A stretch of DNA of 64,000 nucleotides from Trichoplusia ni. Taxonomy: Eukaryota > Arthropoda > Insecta > Lepidoptera > Noctuidae. Of this stretch, positions 37,569 through 48,742 are shown in pieces. The stretch lies in contig NC_039495.1 of assembly GCF_003590095.1 (NCBI RefSeq), positions 124,001 to 188,000 of the forward strand. The letters are read 5' to 3'. The translations under genes and the position numbers were made by a program. Under the pieces are notes generated by a model. The model had not been told where the DNA came from. It saw only the letters and a program-made list of their open reading frames with translations, and did not search any database. Numbering within the stretch: the stretch's first letter is position 1; every line of letters begins with the position of its first letter.

Positions 37569-38910
37569 TGATCATAAAGTGACTTATTGGTATAAGTAGG
37601 TAAATTGCACAAAACGTTTTTAAGTAGTATGCAATAATCTTTACACTGTTGTAAAAAAGACAGCTATAGTCATGTCCCAAAAACAAAGAACCATTTAGAG
37701 TAATTTCTGTTCGAAAGTTTACATCTTAAACCAATCACTTATGCATTCCCTGCCTAAATGGAAGACGGCGTACTTTGCCTGGATTTATGATTTCTTTGAG
37801 TGTCCTGCTCTTTGATGGATCACTACAAGTAAACCAAACTGGATATTAATATTTTTGATCTGTTTTCGGTACGCTGGCATTTTTGTGCTCAAGTAGAGCC
37901 TTTGCTATAGGGTCTTATTGATTTGACAACAAAAGGATTTGACGAGAAATGTATAAACAAGCTTCTTGAATGGCAACCTTTGATCCCAATGTATTGTTAT
38001 TTACAGGTAGAAGGCTTAGGTAACTTTGTGATTCAAGTTTATTTCTATTTTTGGGGAGATGAGATCCTTTTCACAACGGGTTCCTTGTTTAGGAGCCTAG
38101 CTTAATAGACTTAAAATTGATAGGTTCAACCTTGAATTTATTTTATGTGTTTCAAACTTCAACCTTTTTTAAGAACGAATTTAAACTCTATTTCCTTTTA
38201 TAAGATCATATTTGTTGGTATACCTTAAATGAAAACAGTATTACGAAGCCCGAAATTGTACATGCTATTGCAAATTGAGTTATTCTCCTCACTTCTCTAT
38301 TAGAAAATTAACTCTACCCTTTAAACCTTATTTCTTTATCGCATGGCTTACGCTCAACCCTATAGCGGGACAAAATGGCCAGGTAAAGTCCAGTTATTGT
38401 ACATACTAGTACCACTTACCAACCACATAATAATGTCCTTCCGACTCAACAAACAGAACAACAACCTCATAATGTGAACTCGTTTTAGCCAATTCCGTCG
38501 GTAAATGCCTCCGTACTTAACAAAAGTGTTTGAAAGGCTTCAAATATGGTGTTATAATGAGGAGAGCCATGAACCTAGCTATTTTGGGTTGTTGAGTTGG
38601 TTAACTACTATGTTGCTAACGGCCCGTTTCTATGCGAAAATCAAGGAGAAAATTATTGTTAATTAATACATTCTGAACTGTAAAGACTGTTGCTTCACAA
38701 ATATTTTCAGTAACTCTTAGTTTCTTCTTTGTTGAGGAACTGAACACTGCTAGTAATTTGTCTTTTTAAAAACTTTCTGAGCGAAATTTGCTCCAGTACG
38801 CCTTTACTCCAAAAGTTCCGATCAGATACGCTATCTCCTGCCATTGCAACTACTTAACACTTCGCTATTCATTCCGCGGTGCAGAGCGTAACAACGATTT
38901 GCAAAACATT
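37569..38910. other. Non-coding, no gene recognised
   Basis: No supported feature. Confidence 0.5.
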
Positions 38911-39012
38911 TACCGGTTTATTCTAGTTCAGTGTCCGGTTTTAAACCGGTATCATCCGGTATAATCCGCTTTTGTCGAGCCCATTCCGGTTTTGGCAAGT
39001 GCTGGGCCGGTT
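38911..39012. promoter_or_regulatory. Candidate cluster of Grainyhead-type CCGGTT sites
   Basis: Six CCGGT words lie in about 100 bp (38913, 38935, 38946, 38956, 38986 and a CCGGTT at 39007), including ACCGGTTTA and TTAAACCGGTA. The Grainyhead/CP2 family binds AACCGGTT. Such a density is unlikely in AT-rich DNA, so this may be an enhancer. The motif match is seen; the function is inference. Confidence 0.35.
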
Positions 39013-39644
39013 CCGAATCGGGATTTTTGCTTTCTGCGCCTGATATGTTTTCGAGTTAAAAGGCTTGATGCAGTTAATCCAAATAATAGTGAATTTGTAG
39101 TCAAGTTAATTTTAGCTTGTGTTCAGTTTAATTGGTTATAGAATAAACAATCTAAGTTCTTGCTTAAACGAAGTCTTAGGCTGGTTCCTAAGAGTGGGTA
39201 GCGAGCAAATTATTTTCGATGAATTATATAATTACCTTTTTAAAAAAAGATAGCAGTAGACAAAAATATCTATAAATCAACTTAAATACATCCTAAAACT
39301 CGTTGTGGCACTGTACTGAAAACTGTCATCATCAATCTATTCAAATCGTTACAAAAAAAATGAACATTGTAAAAACAAACTTTGACAGCTGTCATTCTAG
39401 AGTATTTATGGCAATCATTTACGCGGGAAATATAACAAAACATGCAATCCAGACTGCCCGGTCGCTAATTGATTGATAGCTTTTCACAATAACAAAAAAG
39501 TACTTCTGATGATAGTCATGATAGATATAGGTAAAATCTGTTATTGGTCAATTTTGTAAAATCATCTTAGACTTTTTATTTCGTTTTCGACGAAAAACAT
39601 TTAACTATTGCTTACTTTGTCTGATTGGTAATGAAAAACAGTTA
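39013..39644. other. Non-coding, no gene recognised
   Basis: No supported feature. Confidence 0.5.
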
Positions 39645-39820
39645 TTAAATACAACGGTTTACACGCATATTTATCGGGAATGCCCAACTAGTTAGCCTGC
39701 TAGACGGACGCGTTAGCTAATTATTAACCACTCCGGTTGGATCCAAAACTAGTCGTTCAATAAACTAAATCGTTGTACTATCTAATAATGAATCAGTCTC
39801 ACGATGGTAACTATAAAAAC
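39645..39820 (+). mobile_element. Diverged fold-back element of Penelope terminal-repeat family
   Basis: Left arm ACGGTTTACACGCATATTTA then TCGGGAATGCCCAACTAG; right arm CTCCGGTTGGATCCAAAACT then AATAATGAATCAGTCTCACG and GGTAACTATAAAAA. Layout as in 28407-28596, more mutated. Confidence 0.78.
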
Positions 39821-40765
39821 GATAAGCAAGTTTTAAGTATTATGCCTTCAGACCTTCTGTAAGCATATTCTACAGATACCAACAAACTGACTAAAACAAT
39901 CTGTTTTTATATTAAAAGTCTTCTCTAATTCTTTATAAAAGCGAGAATTATTGTGCTCCCTGCGGTATCAATCACACCGGCTCACAGCGTCGCTCCCAAT
40001 TTGCTGTGGACATTTGCACGGAATAAGCCACGTTTTTAGCTTCTACTTTGGCACAGCGCCAGTACATTTGTATCTAGGAATATTGTGGAAATGTTATAAA
40101 TAATTCAGAATTAAATTGTTTGTTTTGAATTTTAAGGGTTTTATTTTTTATTTATTTGCGCTGTAGAATATCATTTTCGAAATTTATGCGGAACTGAGAA
40201 TTTTTTGTTTTATTCAAAGATATACCTACTCTTTTCCAGAGCTTGGATACAAGATCCATTTCTTCTAGCAGTTAGTCTAGCCCAGAAGTCTAAAAGATAT
40301 CTTATTCGAATATTTCAAATGTGTGTTTTACAAACATTGTATTGAACAAAGAACTATGACAGATCGTGTCAAAAAACTCAGCAGAAATACAATAAAGTCA
40401 TGAATAAATATTAAAGCAAAGAGTCCAAAGACAACTTATTAATACTTTAATAAACTTGATAAAGCCCTTATTGTAATAAAATTCACGTTTTGTCTTAACC
40501 CGAGTGCGGAAAATTAAAAATGAAATTTAACCCTTAAAAATAAATTGAGTGTGAAAACATTTGTGTAAAATTATAAAACGAATTATTTGTTAATTAAAAT
40601 AAAACAGGTCCATTTTAAACGCACGCAGTATGTTAACTGATTCACTGAGTATGGAAATATGGGTCAAGCATACGTACTTGTGACGGCGGAGTTAAAAGTA
40701 CTGGAAGCGTTACGATAATAAAATCAAATGTATGGACTAAATTATTTGAATAAATTATAAATAAA
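39821..40765. other. Non-coding, no gene recognised
   Basis: No supported feature. Confidence 0.5.
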
Positions 40766-40982
40766 TGCGGACATCATCACATACATTGTTCTGAACCCAA
40801 AGTAAGTTGCTAAAGCACTTGTGTTATGGAATTCAGATACAACGAAGGTACCACAAACACCCAGACCCGAGACAATGTAGAAATGTGAATTTTTACATTG
40901 ACCCGACCGGGGTTCGAACCCGGGACCTCAGAGCTAGCGACACCTTGAAACCGGTGCCGCCACTCGAACATGGAGGTCGTCA
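40766..40982 (-). mobile_element. tRNA-derived SINE, family B, full-length
   Basis: Minus strand: CGACCTCCATGTTCGAGTGG (A box, mutated), CCGGGTTCGAACCCCGGTCG (B box), TGTAAAAATTCACATTTCTA, GTCTCGGGTCTGGGTGTTTG, CAAGTGCTTTAGCAACTTAC, ending ATGTATGTGATGATGTCCGC. Contains the middle section missing from the copy at 4636. Confidence 0.85.
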
Positions 40983-41037
40983 ATTATATTGACTATTTTT
41001 ATATTATATAGAAATATGTATATATAGAAATTATATT

Positions 41038-41086
41038 TAGAAATTCAATAAATAGTCAGTTATATTGACTATTTATTGAATTTCTA
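41038..41086. repeat. Perfect 21-bp inverted repeat, 7-nt loop
   Basis: Arms 41038-41058 and 41066-41086 are exact reverse complements. The arm's inner part (TATTGACTATTT) also occurs at 40986-40997, next to the SINE head, so the hairpin seems to have been built from a local copy. Confidence 0.88.
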
Positions 41087-41811
41087 CAGTTGATTTAATC
41101 CAACAGACAAACTACCATCGATCCAAATGCATATCCTTTCAAAAGAAAATATTCTCTTACCATTGTCTTCTATCCATAATATTTTCTGGGATGATGAATT
41201 ATCTAAAGTAGCTTATAATTAACATAGTCAGTTACGTTATTGCTTCAATATCCTCCAAGATACAATTTTCTGTCTTTCAGCTACCTGAACAATACTGTAC
41301 CATATAAACCTTCTTCTTCTAGCGGTGGATCTCCAAGTAGTGAAGGTTAGATTCTTCTAGTCTTCCTTATCAGTAACTCGGTGGAACAGTTCTTCTACGC
41401 TAGCTATCCTGGTACAATTCCCGATGTTCCTTAACCAGCTTCCTTTCCTTTGCTTTGTCTTGCTTTCCTTAGCCTCCTTCCATCTCTTCTTTTTCTCGCG
41501 ATGAAACTTACCGTACCTATAACTGCCTCTTCCATCTCCGCAAGGTCCAGGCTATCATGTACAGCGTCGCAGGTGCATCTGCTACCCTCGTCACAGCTCG
41601 GCCCTCACTAATCCCGTCAGTTAGATCCCACTTAATTTCCTTGACGCTGCCACAGACAGCTCACGTTCACTTCAGATGGCACTACAATGGTGGACCTTAA
41701 ATATCAGTGTTTACAATAGGCGCTAGAACTAATATTTTGGAATGAATTTTAATTGAAATAGTTGAAAATCTCTGAAGAAGAAAACGTACAACAGCTTAAA
41801 TTATAGAATTG
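41087..41811. other. Unassigned, possibly a decayed coding remnant at 41270-41700
   Basis: The stretch 41270-41700 is more GC-rich than its surroundings and, on the minus strand, holds short Lys/Arg-rich reading segments separated by stops. It may be a dead fragment of a LINE or gene. I do not recognise the product. Confidence 0.35.
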
Positions 41812-41925
41812 TTTATTTACGCGTATTTCAAGTTCTTGACCCATCAGCTCGCGATTAAGGAAAGAGTCCGGCCGGATTAAGGAAAACTTGAGTAAACCGT
41901 TCATCAAAGTACGAATCATCTACAG
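41812..41925 (+). mobile_element. Decayed fold-back element of Penelope terminal-repeat family
   Basis: Words TTTACGCGTATTTC, CAGCTCGCGATTAAGGA, AGTCCGG and TTGAGTAAACCGTTCATCA are left in the expected order. Most of both arms is gone. Confidence 0.5.
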
Positions 41926-42924
41926 AAAAATAAAATTAGTTTTAAAGAATTGTAATATCTCATATATCCCTCTCTATCATACTGGTTAAAGAATCCAGCA
42001 GCCATGCGCAACCTTCTTAAAACTTTCATTTATAAACATCAGGAATAAAAATATTTTTTTTGGGCAGTAATGTTAAAAAAAATCCTCATTGGGTTTAGCA
42101 TTATAATAGGAATGGAAAAAAAAGAACAAAAATAATGGCCACCTATTAAATTCATGACCGTAGCAGTCATTGCTTTACCTCGACATCTATCTTGAATTTC
42201 CAATTTCAAGTTTATGAGATACAGCCTGGTAGCTGATGGAAGGACAGACAGCGGTACGTTAGTAGTAGAGTTTCGTTGGCACCCCTAGGGTACTGAACAC
42301 AGTTTAAATAAGGATAAAGAAAACATATCTGTCCTAAAATAATTTTCAAAGGATTCAATTTGCAAAGTTTTATAAAAGCCCCCTTACAAAAGTATTGAAG
42401 TTTCATACTTTTATTGTTTGAAACATTTAAAAGTGTTGTGTTTAAATTTTATCTCGGCCAAAGTTATCGACGGTAAGTGGAAAGCAATGTCTTACTAAAA
42501 CCCTTACGAACCTTTCACTTCAATACCCATTTATATTTTTGGACAAAAATCATGGAACGAAGCACGTATATTGTTTATGTTTTAACTATTAATCAATAGC
42601 GTAAGTATAAGTTGTATTTTTGCTTATTCATTGCTTAGTTATATTTTTGTGTTATCAGGGAAGAGCGGAGTCGTCATCTACTGGCATTGTGAACAAAGTT
42701 TATATTAAATAAACTATTTTATTATTATTAAGTGTTGGTTCGGCCCCAGCAAAGATAACATGAACGAGTACTTGATTTTTTATTTATTTTAGTACCGTAA
42801 GAACAGCATCGTTACATCGTTTTTTTTTTGTCACTATTATTCGTTAGAACGACAACAGAAATAAATCCTCGTGAAATTTCAACTGGCGATTTGGTTTTAC
42901 CCTTTGGGTACAAAACCCTATAAA
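41926..42924. other. Non-coding, no gene recognised
   Basis: No supported gene. Confidence 0.5.
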
Positions 42925-42937
42925 CTTACTCAATCTA
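42925..42937. other. Target-site duplication, left copy (13 bp)
   Basis: CTTACTCAATCTA, repeated at 43135-43147. Confidence 0.85.
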
Positions 42938-43134
42938 TTATTAAATGATGTAACGGTTTACTCACGCGTATTTATCGGGGTAGCCCGACTAGTTTCGGAC
43001 CCAACCGGAGTCCTTAATCATGAGCAGACGCGGCGAGATCGCGAGTCGAAGTTCGACTCGCAGTCCGAAACTAGTCGGGTTACCCCGATAAATACGCGTG
43101 AGTAAACCGTTACATCATTTAATAATGAATCAGT
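42938..43134 (+). mobile_element. Fold-back element derived from a Penelope-like element
   Basis: Starts TTATTAAATGATGTAACGG, ends AATAATGAATCAGT. The left arm is the long form of the terminal repeat: it continues past CTTAATCATGA into GCAGACGCGG...GCGAGTCGAA, the exact reverse of the inner 3' sequence of the element at 52706-55052. The right arm lacks the part between GACTCGC and AGTCCGAAAC. Arms are nearly identical, so the copy is young. It has a 13-bp target duplication and no ORF. Confidence 0.88.
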
Positions 43135-43147
43135 CTTACTCAATCTA
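43135..43147. other. Target-site duplication, right copy (13 bp)
   Basis: CTTACTCAATCTA, identical to 42925-42937. Confidence 0.85.
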
Positions 43148-43550
43148 CTTTAAAATTAATGAATATTTTCATTTTATTACAAATAAAATAACATTATTTC
43201 CCAAAACGACTATTGTCAGCTAAAAATAGAATAAAATATGAAATGAAAGCTTTTGTAATCATGCTAAATCGCGAATATAATGTGTTAGCATTATGTTATG
43301 AACACACTACATTTTGAAACGTACCTAAATACTGTTGAAAATGTCACCTAAAATGTCATATTTTCATTGAGTACGCTCATGAAATTATATTCTTATTTAA
43401 AAGTCACTTCGCGTGAGAATGTCGGATGAATTCGATCTATCTTCGAATTTATAACGTCTAGACACGACGAAGGTGTTAACCTGTCACCTGGGTAGGGTGA
43501 CCACGTTGATATACATCGCGGACAAGTTTCATACATTTAGTTATTTGAAT
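43148..43550. other. Non-coding, no gene recognised
   Basis: No supported feature. Confidence 0.5.
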
Positions 43551-43728
43551 CTACGGATAACCGAGTGGTGATACCACCACGCCAAACCCACTGTGCTCGA
43601 TGTGTCGCGGGTTCGATCCCCGCGTAGGATAAGAGACGCAAAACAAGACTGTGAGATCCACGAATGCTTGTTCTGAGTCTGGGTCTGGGAGCATGTGAAT
43701 TAAGGCTTTGTTTTGCCCCGCGACAGAA
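43551..43728 (+). mobile_element. tRNA-derived SINE, family A
   Basis: CGGATAACCGAGTGGTGATA (A box with a small change), CACGCCAAACCCACTGTGC, GCGGGTTCGATCCCCGCG (B box), GCTTGTTCTGAGTCTGGGTC, GCATGTGAATTAAGG. Same structure as 24560-24752 on the opposite strand. Confidence 0.85.
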
Positions 43729-46700
43729 AGAAATAGTAATACGAGTATTTTGATATACCAAGAAACAAGAATATTTATTTGTAAAACAGATTAAAGAAAA
43801 GAGACTAGTCTAGCACTATTATCAGTTTGTAGAACGTAAACTAAAACGTAGTTACACAGTATACAAAATAATTAGGTAACTTTAGGACAAGATTTTTAAA
43901 TAAAACCTTCATGGTCATCCTACTTTCTTCATGTAAAATACGCGTCATAAAATATGTATTTGATCTGTTTTTATGATCCTAAATCTTTTGATTCCTCGGC
44001 CTAGTACTCTCTATTGTCTCATGCATACATCACGACGTTTGGGGAATATAAACGTATTCTTACTTCGTATACCTATCAAGAATACTAAAGGTAAGAAAAA
44101 TATACATTATTATCACTTATTCTGTCTAAAAACATAACTTTAGGTTAATGTATAAAAGACGGCAAAAATTACAAAGGAAGTTGCTACGTGTAGATTAACG
44201 CCGCTACGCCGCCTACGCTCTCGTAGCGATTAGCTCGTAGACGCTAAAAATGTATGAAACTTTAATCACCGTTTTCTTACTCGAATAAATTATCAATTAT
44301 TTACTCAAAAGAAGCATGTTTCGTATTAAATAATAAACTTGTTCTTGCTGACTTGATATTATTATGTAAAATGTAATAAATGAAAAACAAAGATGAAAAC
44401 GACGGTTAAATACTACAAAAAAAAACTGAAATCATTTTTACGTTGTTTCACATAAGAATGTTTTTTTAATTTAGTACATTACAATCGGAATAAAAATTAC
44501 TAGCTTTCTGTGAATTTTAACGCTACTAAAAAGGAAAAATATTTTCCTCCTATTTTCATCACACATCAAAATGAAATTCCGATCCAATCAAATCAAGGCG
44601 ATTCTTTTCCAAAATAACTCGCGGAAATTCCGAAACATATTTAATCATTTCCAACTTACGGATGATTTACCGTTTAAAATTTCCCTATTAATATTTAATT
44701 CCAATCTGGGCGCGACCACGAGCCTGCAAAGAGGCCGAAACGTAAAATTAAAAATGCATGTAAACCGCAAAGTGGTTTCATTTGATGAATAGACTAAAGG
44801 TATTTAATTTTATAACTATTATTAATTAATTAATTAATTTTGTACTGTTAAATTGGGCTTTCTAAAGATTTTAATGTTTATGTAGAGTTTTTCATTGTGA
44901 GATGGCTTGCATCTATCACAACACATGACATCACAAATATCCTCTTTTATTAATAAAGATCATCTTATTTATTTTAAGGTGTAAGTTGGTCCTTTTTAGG
45001 GTTCCTTAACCAACGGGTAAAAACGAAACCCTATTACAGAGGCACTTGTACAGTCCTTCTGTGTGTCACCAGGCTGTATTTAAAAACCGTGATAGCTAGT
45101 CAGGAAAAAATGAACATAAATTAGTTTGCTATTTATTTTTTCTACAAAGTAAATGTTAAAAATGGTGTCTGTTTGATCTCAAAACTTCATCCGAATGTTT
45201 ACACGAACAGTCAGGTCACGAATTTTTATTTCAGTTTTCAGGTCCCGCTAATAATAAAAAAAAACAAACCTATATACAGTATGATGCTAAGTCTAGCCGT
45301 TTAAATTACACTGATAATAAACTAGTTCATTTAAACTAAGCTTTAATCTAGGCTAACCCACACTAAGGGGGTTCAAATGGGTTTGTATTCATTTTGCAGA
45401 CACTCAAAGGAACCGCTCGTAATATAATGAAAGAAGCAAATAATTCCCATTGCCGGGTGTATTTAGATGCCTAATTGCACGCCGCACACAACTCATCTAG
45501 TTAAGGCGAAGGAATTTTCGTGGAAAAAAATGGTAAATTACTTTTGATGACCACATCAAACTAAATTTCATACATTTTACGATAAAACGTATTAAGTCAC
45601 CTTATTACTGAGGCATCGCTGTCTGTCCGTCCGACTACCACCAGGCTGCATCTCAAAAACGGTTATAGCTAGGCAGCTATAACAACTAATACTAAAAATT
45701 CGAATAGAAGTTAATATAGTATAGTTATAAATTGAATGGGTCTCAATTGTTTAACTACTTCAGAACCTTCAGAATCCAATTCGCACTTGACAGGTTATTT
45801 ATTATACTTTCATGTCGCAAGGAGCAGTATTTTTTTAAACGTTATAGAGGTTATTGGACACACAAATTATTCCGACTTTCGTAAATGGAAACACATAAGT
45901 AAATGAAGTCCCCTCTTGAATACGCTTTGTTAAAAACAACCCTAAACAAACTCGAAAAATAACTTAACTTTTTATCCCATAAAGAAAAGTGAAAGGGGTA
46001 TCAAAACCACACAGATATGTAAGTTAGATCCCTTGCCTCTTAACAAAGATACTGACCCGGTCCTAATCCGATTGGTCAACGGGCAACCCAACGTAATTGG
46101 ACCGAAACCTTTGTAAATTGACTTGATTGATTTGATAATCATTGAGGTTCCAAGGGTGGTCAACTTACCTACCTATGTATATCGGATTTTGATAATGGAC
46201 TCTCGGAAACGTATTCTTATTCTTACGTCTTTTGTTTTTCGACTATAATGGGATTTTTTGAGATACGTTTAGGAATTACGCTCTCGTATGGTTAGCCTGT
46301 AAACTATTTATCGTAAAGGTATTTGTTTTGTAACAAAAAAGGTCTTCAAATGAAATCATTTGTTGTTTCTGGAATTTAGGTTTCAATGTTTATTTGTAAA
46401 AAAATACGATACATGTTTATTTTATTTTTCTTTTTCTTTTGAGGTTTCTAGATAACATGAAAAATTAAAATAGTAAAAAAGGCAGTTTTGTCAAAATAAT
46501 GCTATTCTTTACCATTACCAAAGTATGGACATGACCAGTAAATAAAAAAATGAGATTTAAAATAAATACCAAAACAATTTTTATTTCGAGAAACAGTCTT
46601 CGCCTTAAGTTTAGCGACATTGGTGCATATAAACAAGCTCTAACGCCACCGCAGGACTCCAGCCCCTTAATTAAGAGTGGGAATGCAAAACCTACAGTAT

Positions 46701-46982
46701 TACGAGTACAAGTACTAACACATAATTATTGTAGCTACGTTCAGCTGCTGGTTTATTTTTAATTTGCAGCTGACTCCAGTTATTTATGAATTGTTGGTAT
46801 TCGCTGACTATTTTAAACCAATCTGCAATCTTTAGTTTCGCTTGCATTTTTGTTGCAAGCATACTCATATGCATAATTGTTTTTAGATTTTTTTGTTGGA
46901 CTTGGTTTTGAAATTGAGATGAGTATAAATTAGAATTAGTAAATAATATTGCTCTTTGGTAGATGCATAGTTATTTTTTAAA
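43729..46982. other. Non-coding with dispersed-repeat fragments
   Basis: No gene recognised. About 44190-44250 has repeated CTACG/CGTAG words (CGCCGCTACGCCGCCTACGC). About 44998-45260 and 45570-45720 are fragments of one dispersed repeat (CACCAGGCTGTATTTAAAAA; ACCACCAGGCTGCATCTCAA; both followed by a ...GTTATAGCTAG/GTGATAGCTAG word). A short (TTAA)n tract is at 44818-44840. Confidence 0.5.
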
Positions 46983-47042
46983 CGACTCCCACATTAAGGT
47001 GTTGTGTGTGTGACCTCAACCGCTCGGCTATCTGTGTGTAGT
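46983..47042 (-). mobile_element. tRNA-derived SINE, family A, head fragment
   Basis: Minus strand reads CAGATAGCCGAGCGGTTGAG, an A-box head of family A; the rest is missing. Confidence 0.5.
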
Positions 47043-47847
47043 CATTATTATTAAATTAATATAATACTTTATTAAGTACCAATTACATCTGTGTAGGTAC
47101 AACTACACGTAGTACATAACGAGGCCGTTGATACTATTTTTGCACAACGAAAACACGTATTATTCAATCAATGTACAAAAAAAATGAGAAATATCTATGC
47201 AAAAGGTTTTATTTGATATACAATATCAAATAAAAACCTTTTGACACATGTCATACAACATAAAAAAAACACGTAACGTACAAATAATTTCATTAAAACA
47301 ATATAAATTATTTCATCATGTCGAATAAAAAATATCCAGTCATTTTAAATCGTAGAAGTTAGGAACATAATATATTATAGTCCTTGATGGACAATTTGAC
47401 AACCTATCAAAAACTTCTACTTAGTAAGAATAAAGTAGGGTAAGTGTCACATCAATCTAGACTGAAGTCTCAGTATTCAAATTGTTGCTTCAAATAACTG
47501 ATGTTCCTATTCAATTAAATCCTAGATTGAACTGAATCGTTCTTTTGTTTCGGGCACTGATCTGGTATGAAGTAATTTCCTGCTAAGCCGGTGCTTAGAA
47601 CAATTTATTGCTTTAATTAAAACAGCCCTAGAAACAATTCAATGTTATGCTTAAGTTACTAAGCTGTTTATAGTTTTGTGAAACGTCGAATCAAAATCTA
47701 CATGGCTACAGATTCTTAATAAATGCGAAATAGTGTGTTCACACAATAGTGCAGTGTTGATTTAGGACTGATTGGACTGATTTAGGACTTACAGAAATAA
47801 TAGGCCTAGTAAAAGTCTTAAGAAAAACGAAATCAAAAGAAAATGAT
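47043..47847. other. Non-coding, hairpin at 47201-47242
   Basis: No gene. The hairpin is listed separately. Confidence 0.5.
47201..47242. repeat. Near-perfect hairpin, ~19-bp arms, 3-nt loop
   Basis: AAAAGGTTTTATTTGATAT and its reverse complement with one extra A, around ACA. Confidence 0.85.
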
Positions 47848-47943
47848 GTACTTGGGGTTGGATGGTAAGTACTTGGGGTTGGATGGTAAGTACTAGGGGT
47901 TGGATGGTAAGTACTTGGGGTTGGATGGTAAGTACTTGGTGTT
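47848..47943 (+). repeat. 21-bp minisatellite, small outlying block
   Basis: About 4.6 units of the same 21-bp repeat as the main array (GGATGGTAAGTACTTGG core, here mostly with GGGGTT). Separated from the main array by an unrelated 143-bp segment. Confidence 0.92.
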
Positions 47944-48086
47944 ATAATAATAATGTTTAATAATGTTTATTTTTTTCACAAACAACTTAAAACTAGTTTA
48001 CATAACAACTTGGCAACAATATTTTTTGATAACAGAGAGAGTTTAGCATCTGTAACCGAACTAGGCTGAGCCTGTATTTCGGCTAT
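47944..48086 (-). mobile_element. Probable retroelement-tail insertion in the minisatellite
   Basis: Non-repetitive DNA between two parts of one array, with GGTGTT on both sides (a possible short target duplication). It opens with (ATA)n-like sequence and contains AACTAGGCTGAGCCTGTATTTC, similar to AACTGGGCTAATCCTGTATTTT at 49301-49322. On the minus strand it would end in a (TTA)n tail, as many insect non-LTR elements do. Family not identified. Confidence 0.45.
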
Positions 48087-48742
48087 CAGCGCAGGTGTTG
48101 GATGGTAAGTACTTGGGGTTGGATGGTAAGTACTTGGTGTTGGATGGTAAGTACTTGGTGTTGGCTGGTAAGTACTTGGGGTTGGTTGGTAAGTACTTGG
48201 TGTTGGATGGTAAGTACTTGGTGTTGGATGGTAAGTACTTGGTGTTGGATGGTAAGTACTTGGTGTTGGATGTTAAGTACTTGAGTTTGGATGGTAAGTA
48301 CTTGGTGTTGGGTGGTAAGTACTTGGTGTTGGATGGTAAGTACTTGGTGTTGGCTGGTAAGTGCTTGGGGTTGGATGGTAAGTACTTGGTGTTGGATGGT
48401 AAGTACTTGGTGTTGGCTGGTAAGTACTTGGTGTTGGGTGGTAAGTACTTGGTGTTGGATGGTAAGTACTTGGTGTTGGCTGGTAAGTGCTTGGTGTTGG
48501 GTGGTAAGTACTTGGTGTTGGATGGTAAGTACTTGGTGTTGGCTGGTAAGTGCTTGGTGTTGGATGGTAAGTACTTGGGGTTGGATGGTAAGTACTTGGT
48601 GTTGGATGGTAAGTACTTGGTGTTGGATGGTAAGTACTTGGTGTTGGATGGTAAGTACTTGGTGTTGGATGGTAAGTACTTGAGTTTGGATGGTAAGCAC
48701 TTGGTGTTGGATGGTAAGTACTTGGTGTTGGCTGGTAAGTAC
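48087..48742 (+). repeat. 21-bp minisatellite, main array (~31 copies)
   Basis: Head-to-tail units with core GGATGGTAAGTACTTGG and variable positions (GGATGG, GGCTGG or GGGTGG; TTGGTG, TTGGGG or TTGAGT; GTAAGTAC or GTAAGTGC). Variants are ordered: the triplet GGG-GGA-GGC recurs several times in the middle, giving a 63-bp higher-order unit. Because 21 is a multiple of 3, long open frames arise on both strands (heptapeptides LDGKYLV and LPSNTKY), but substitutions change amino acids freely and there is no gene context. Confidence 0.95.

Noticed and set aside
44571..44792. 73-codon plus-strand frame with an ATG in good context
   Set aside because: Basic, low-information translation with no family resemblance and no conserved neighbour; left uncalled.
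44818..44840. TTAA-rich simple repeat as a piggyBac target or end
   Set aside because: No terminal inverted repeats or element nearby; ordinary microsatellite.
47848..48742. CRISPR-like regularly spaced repeats
   Set aside because: Units are contiguous, with no spacers, in a eukaryotic context; it is a minisatellite.
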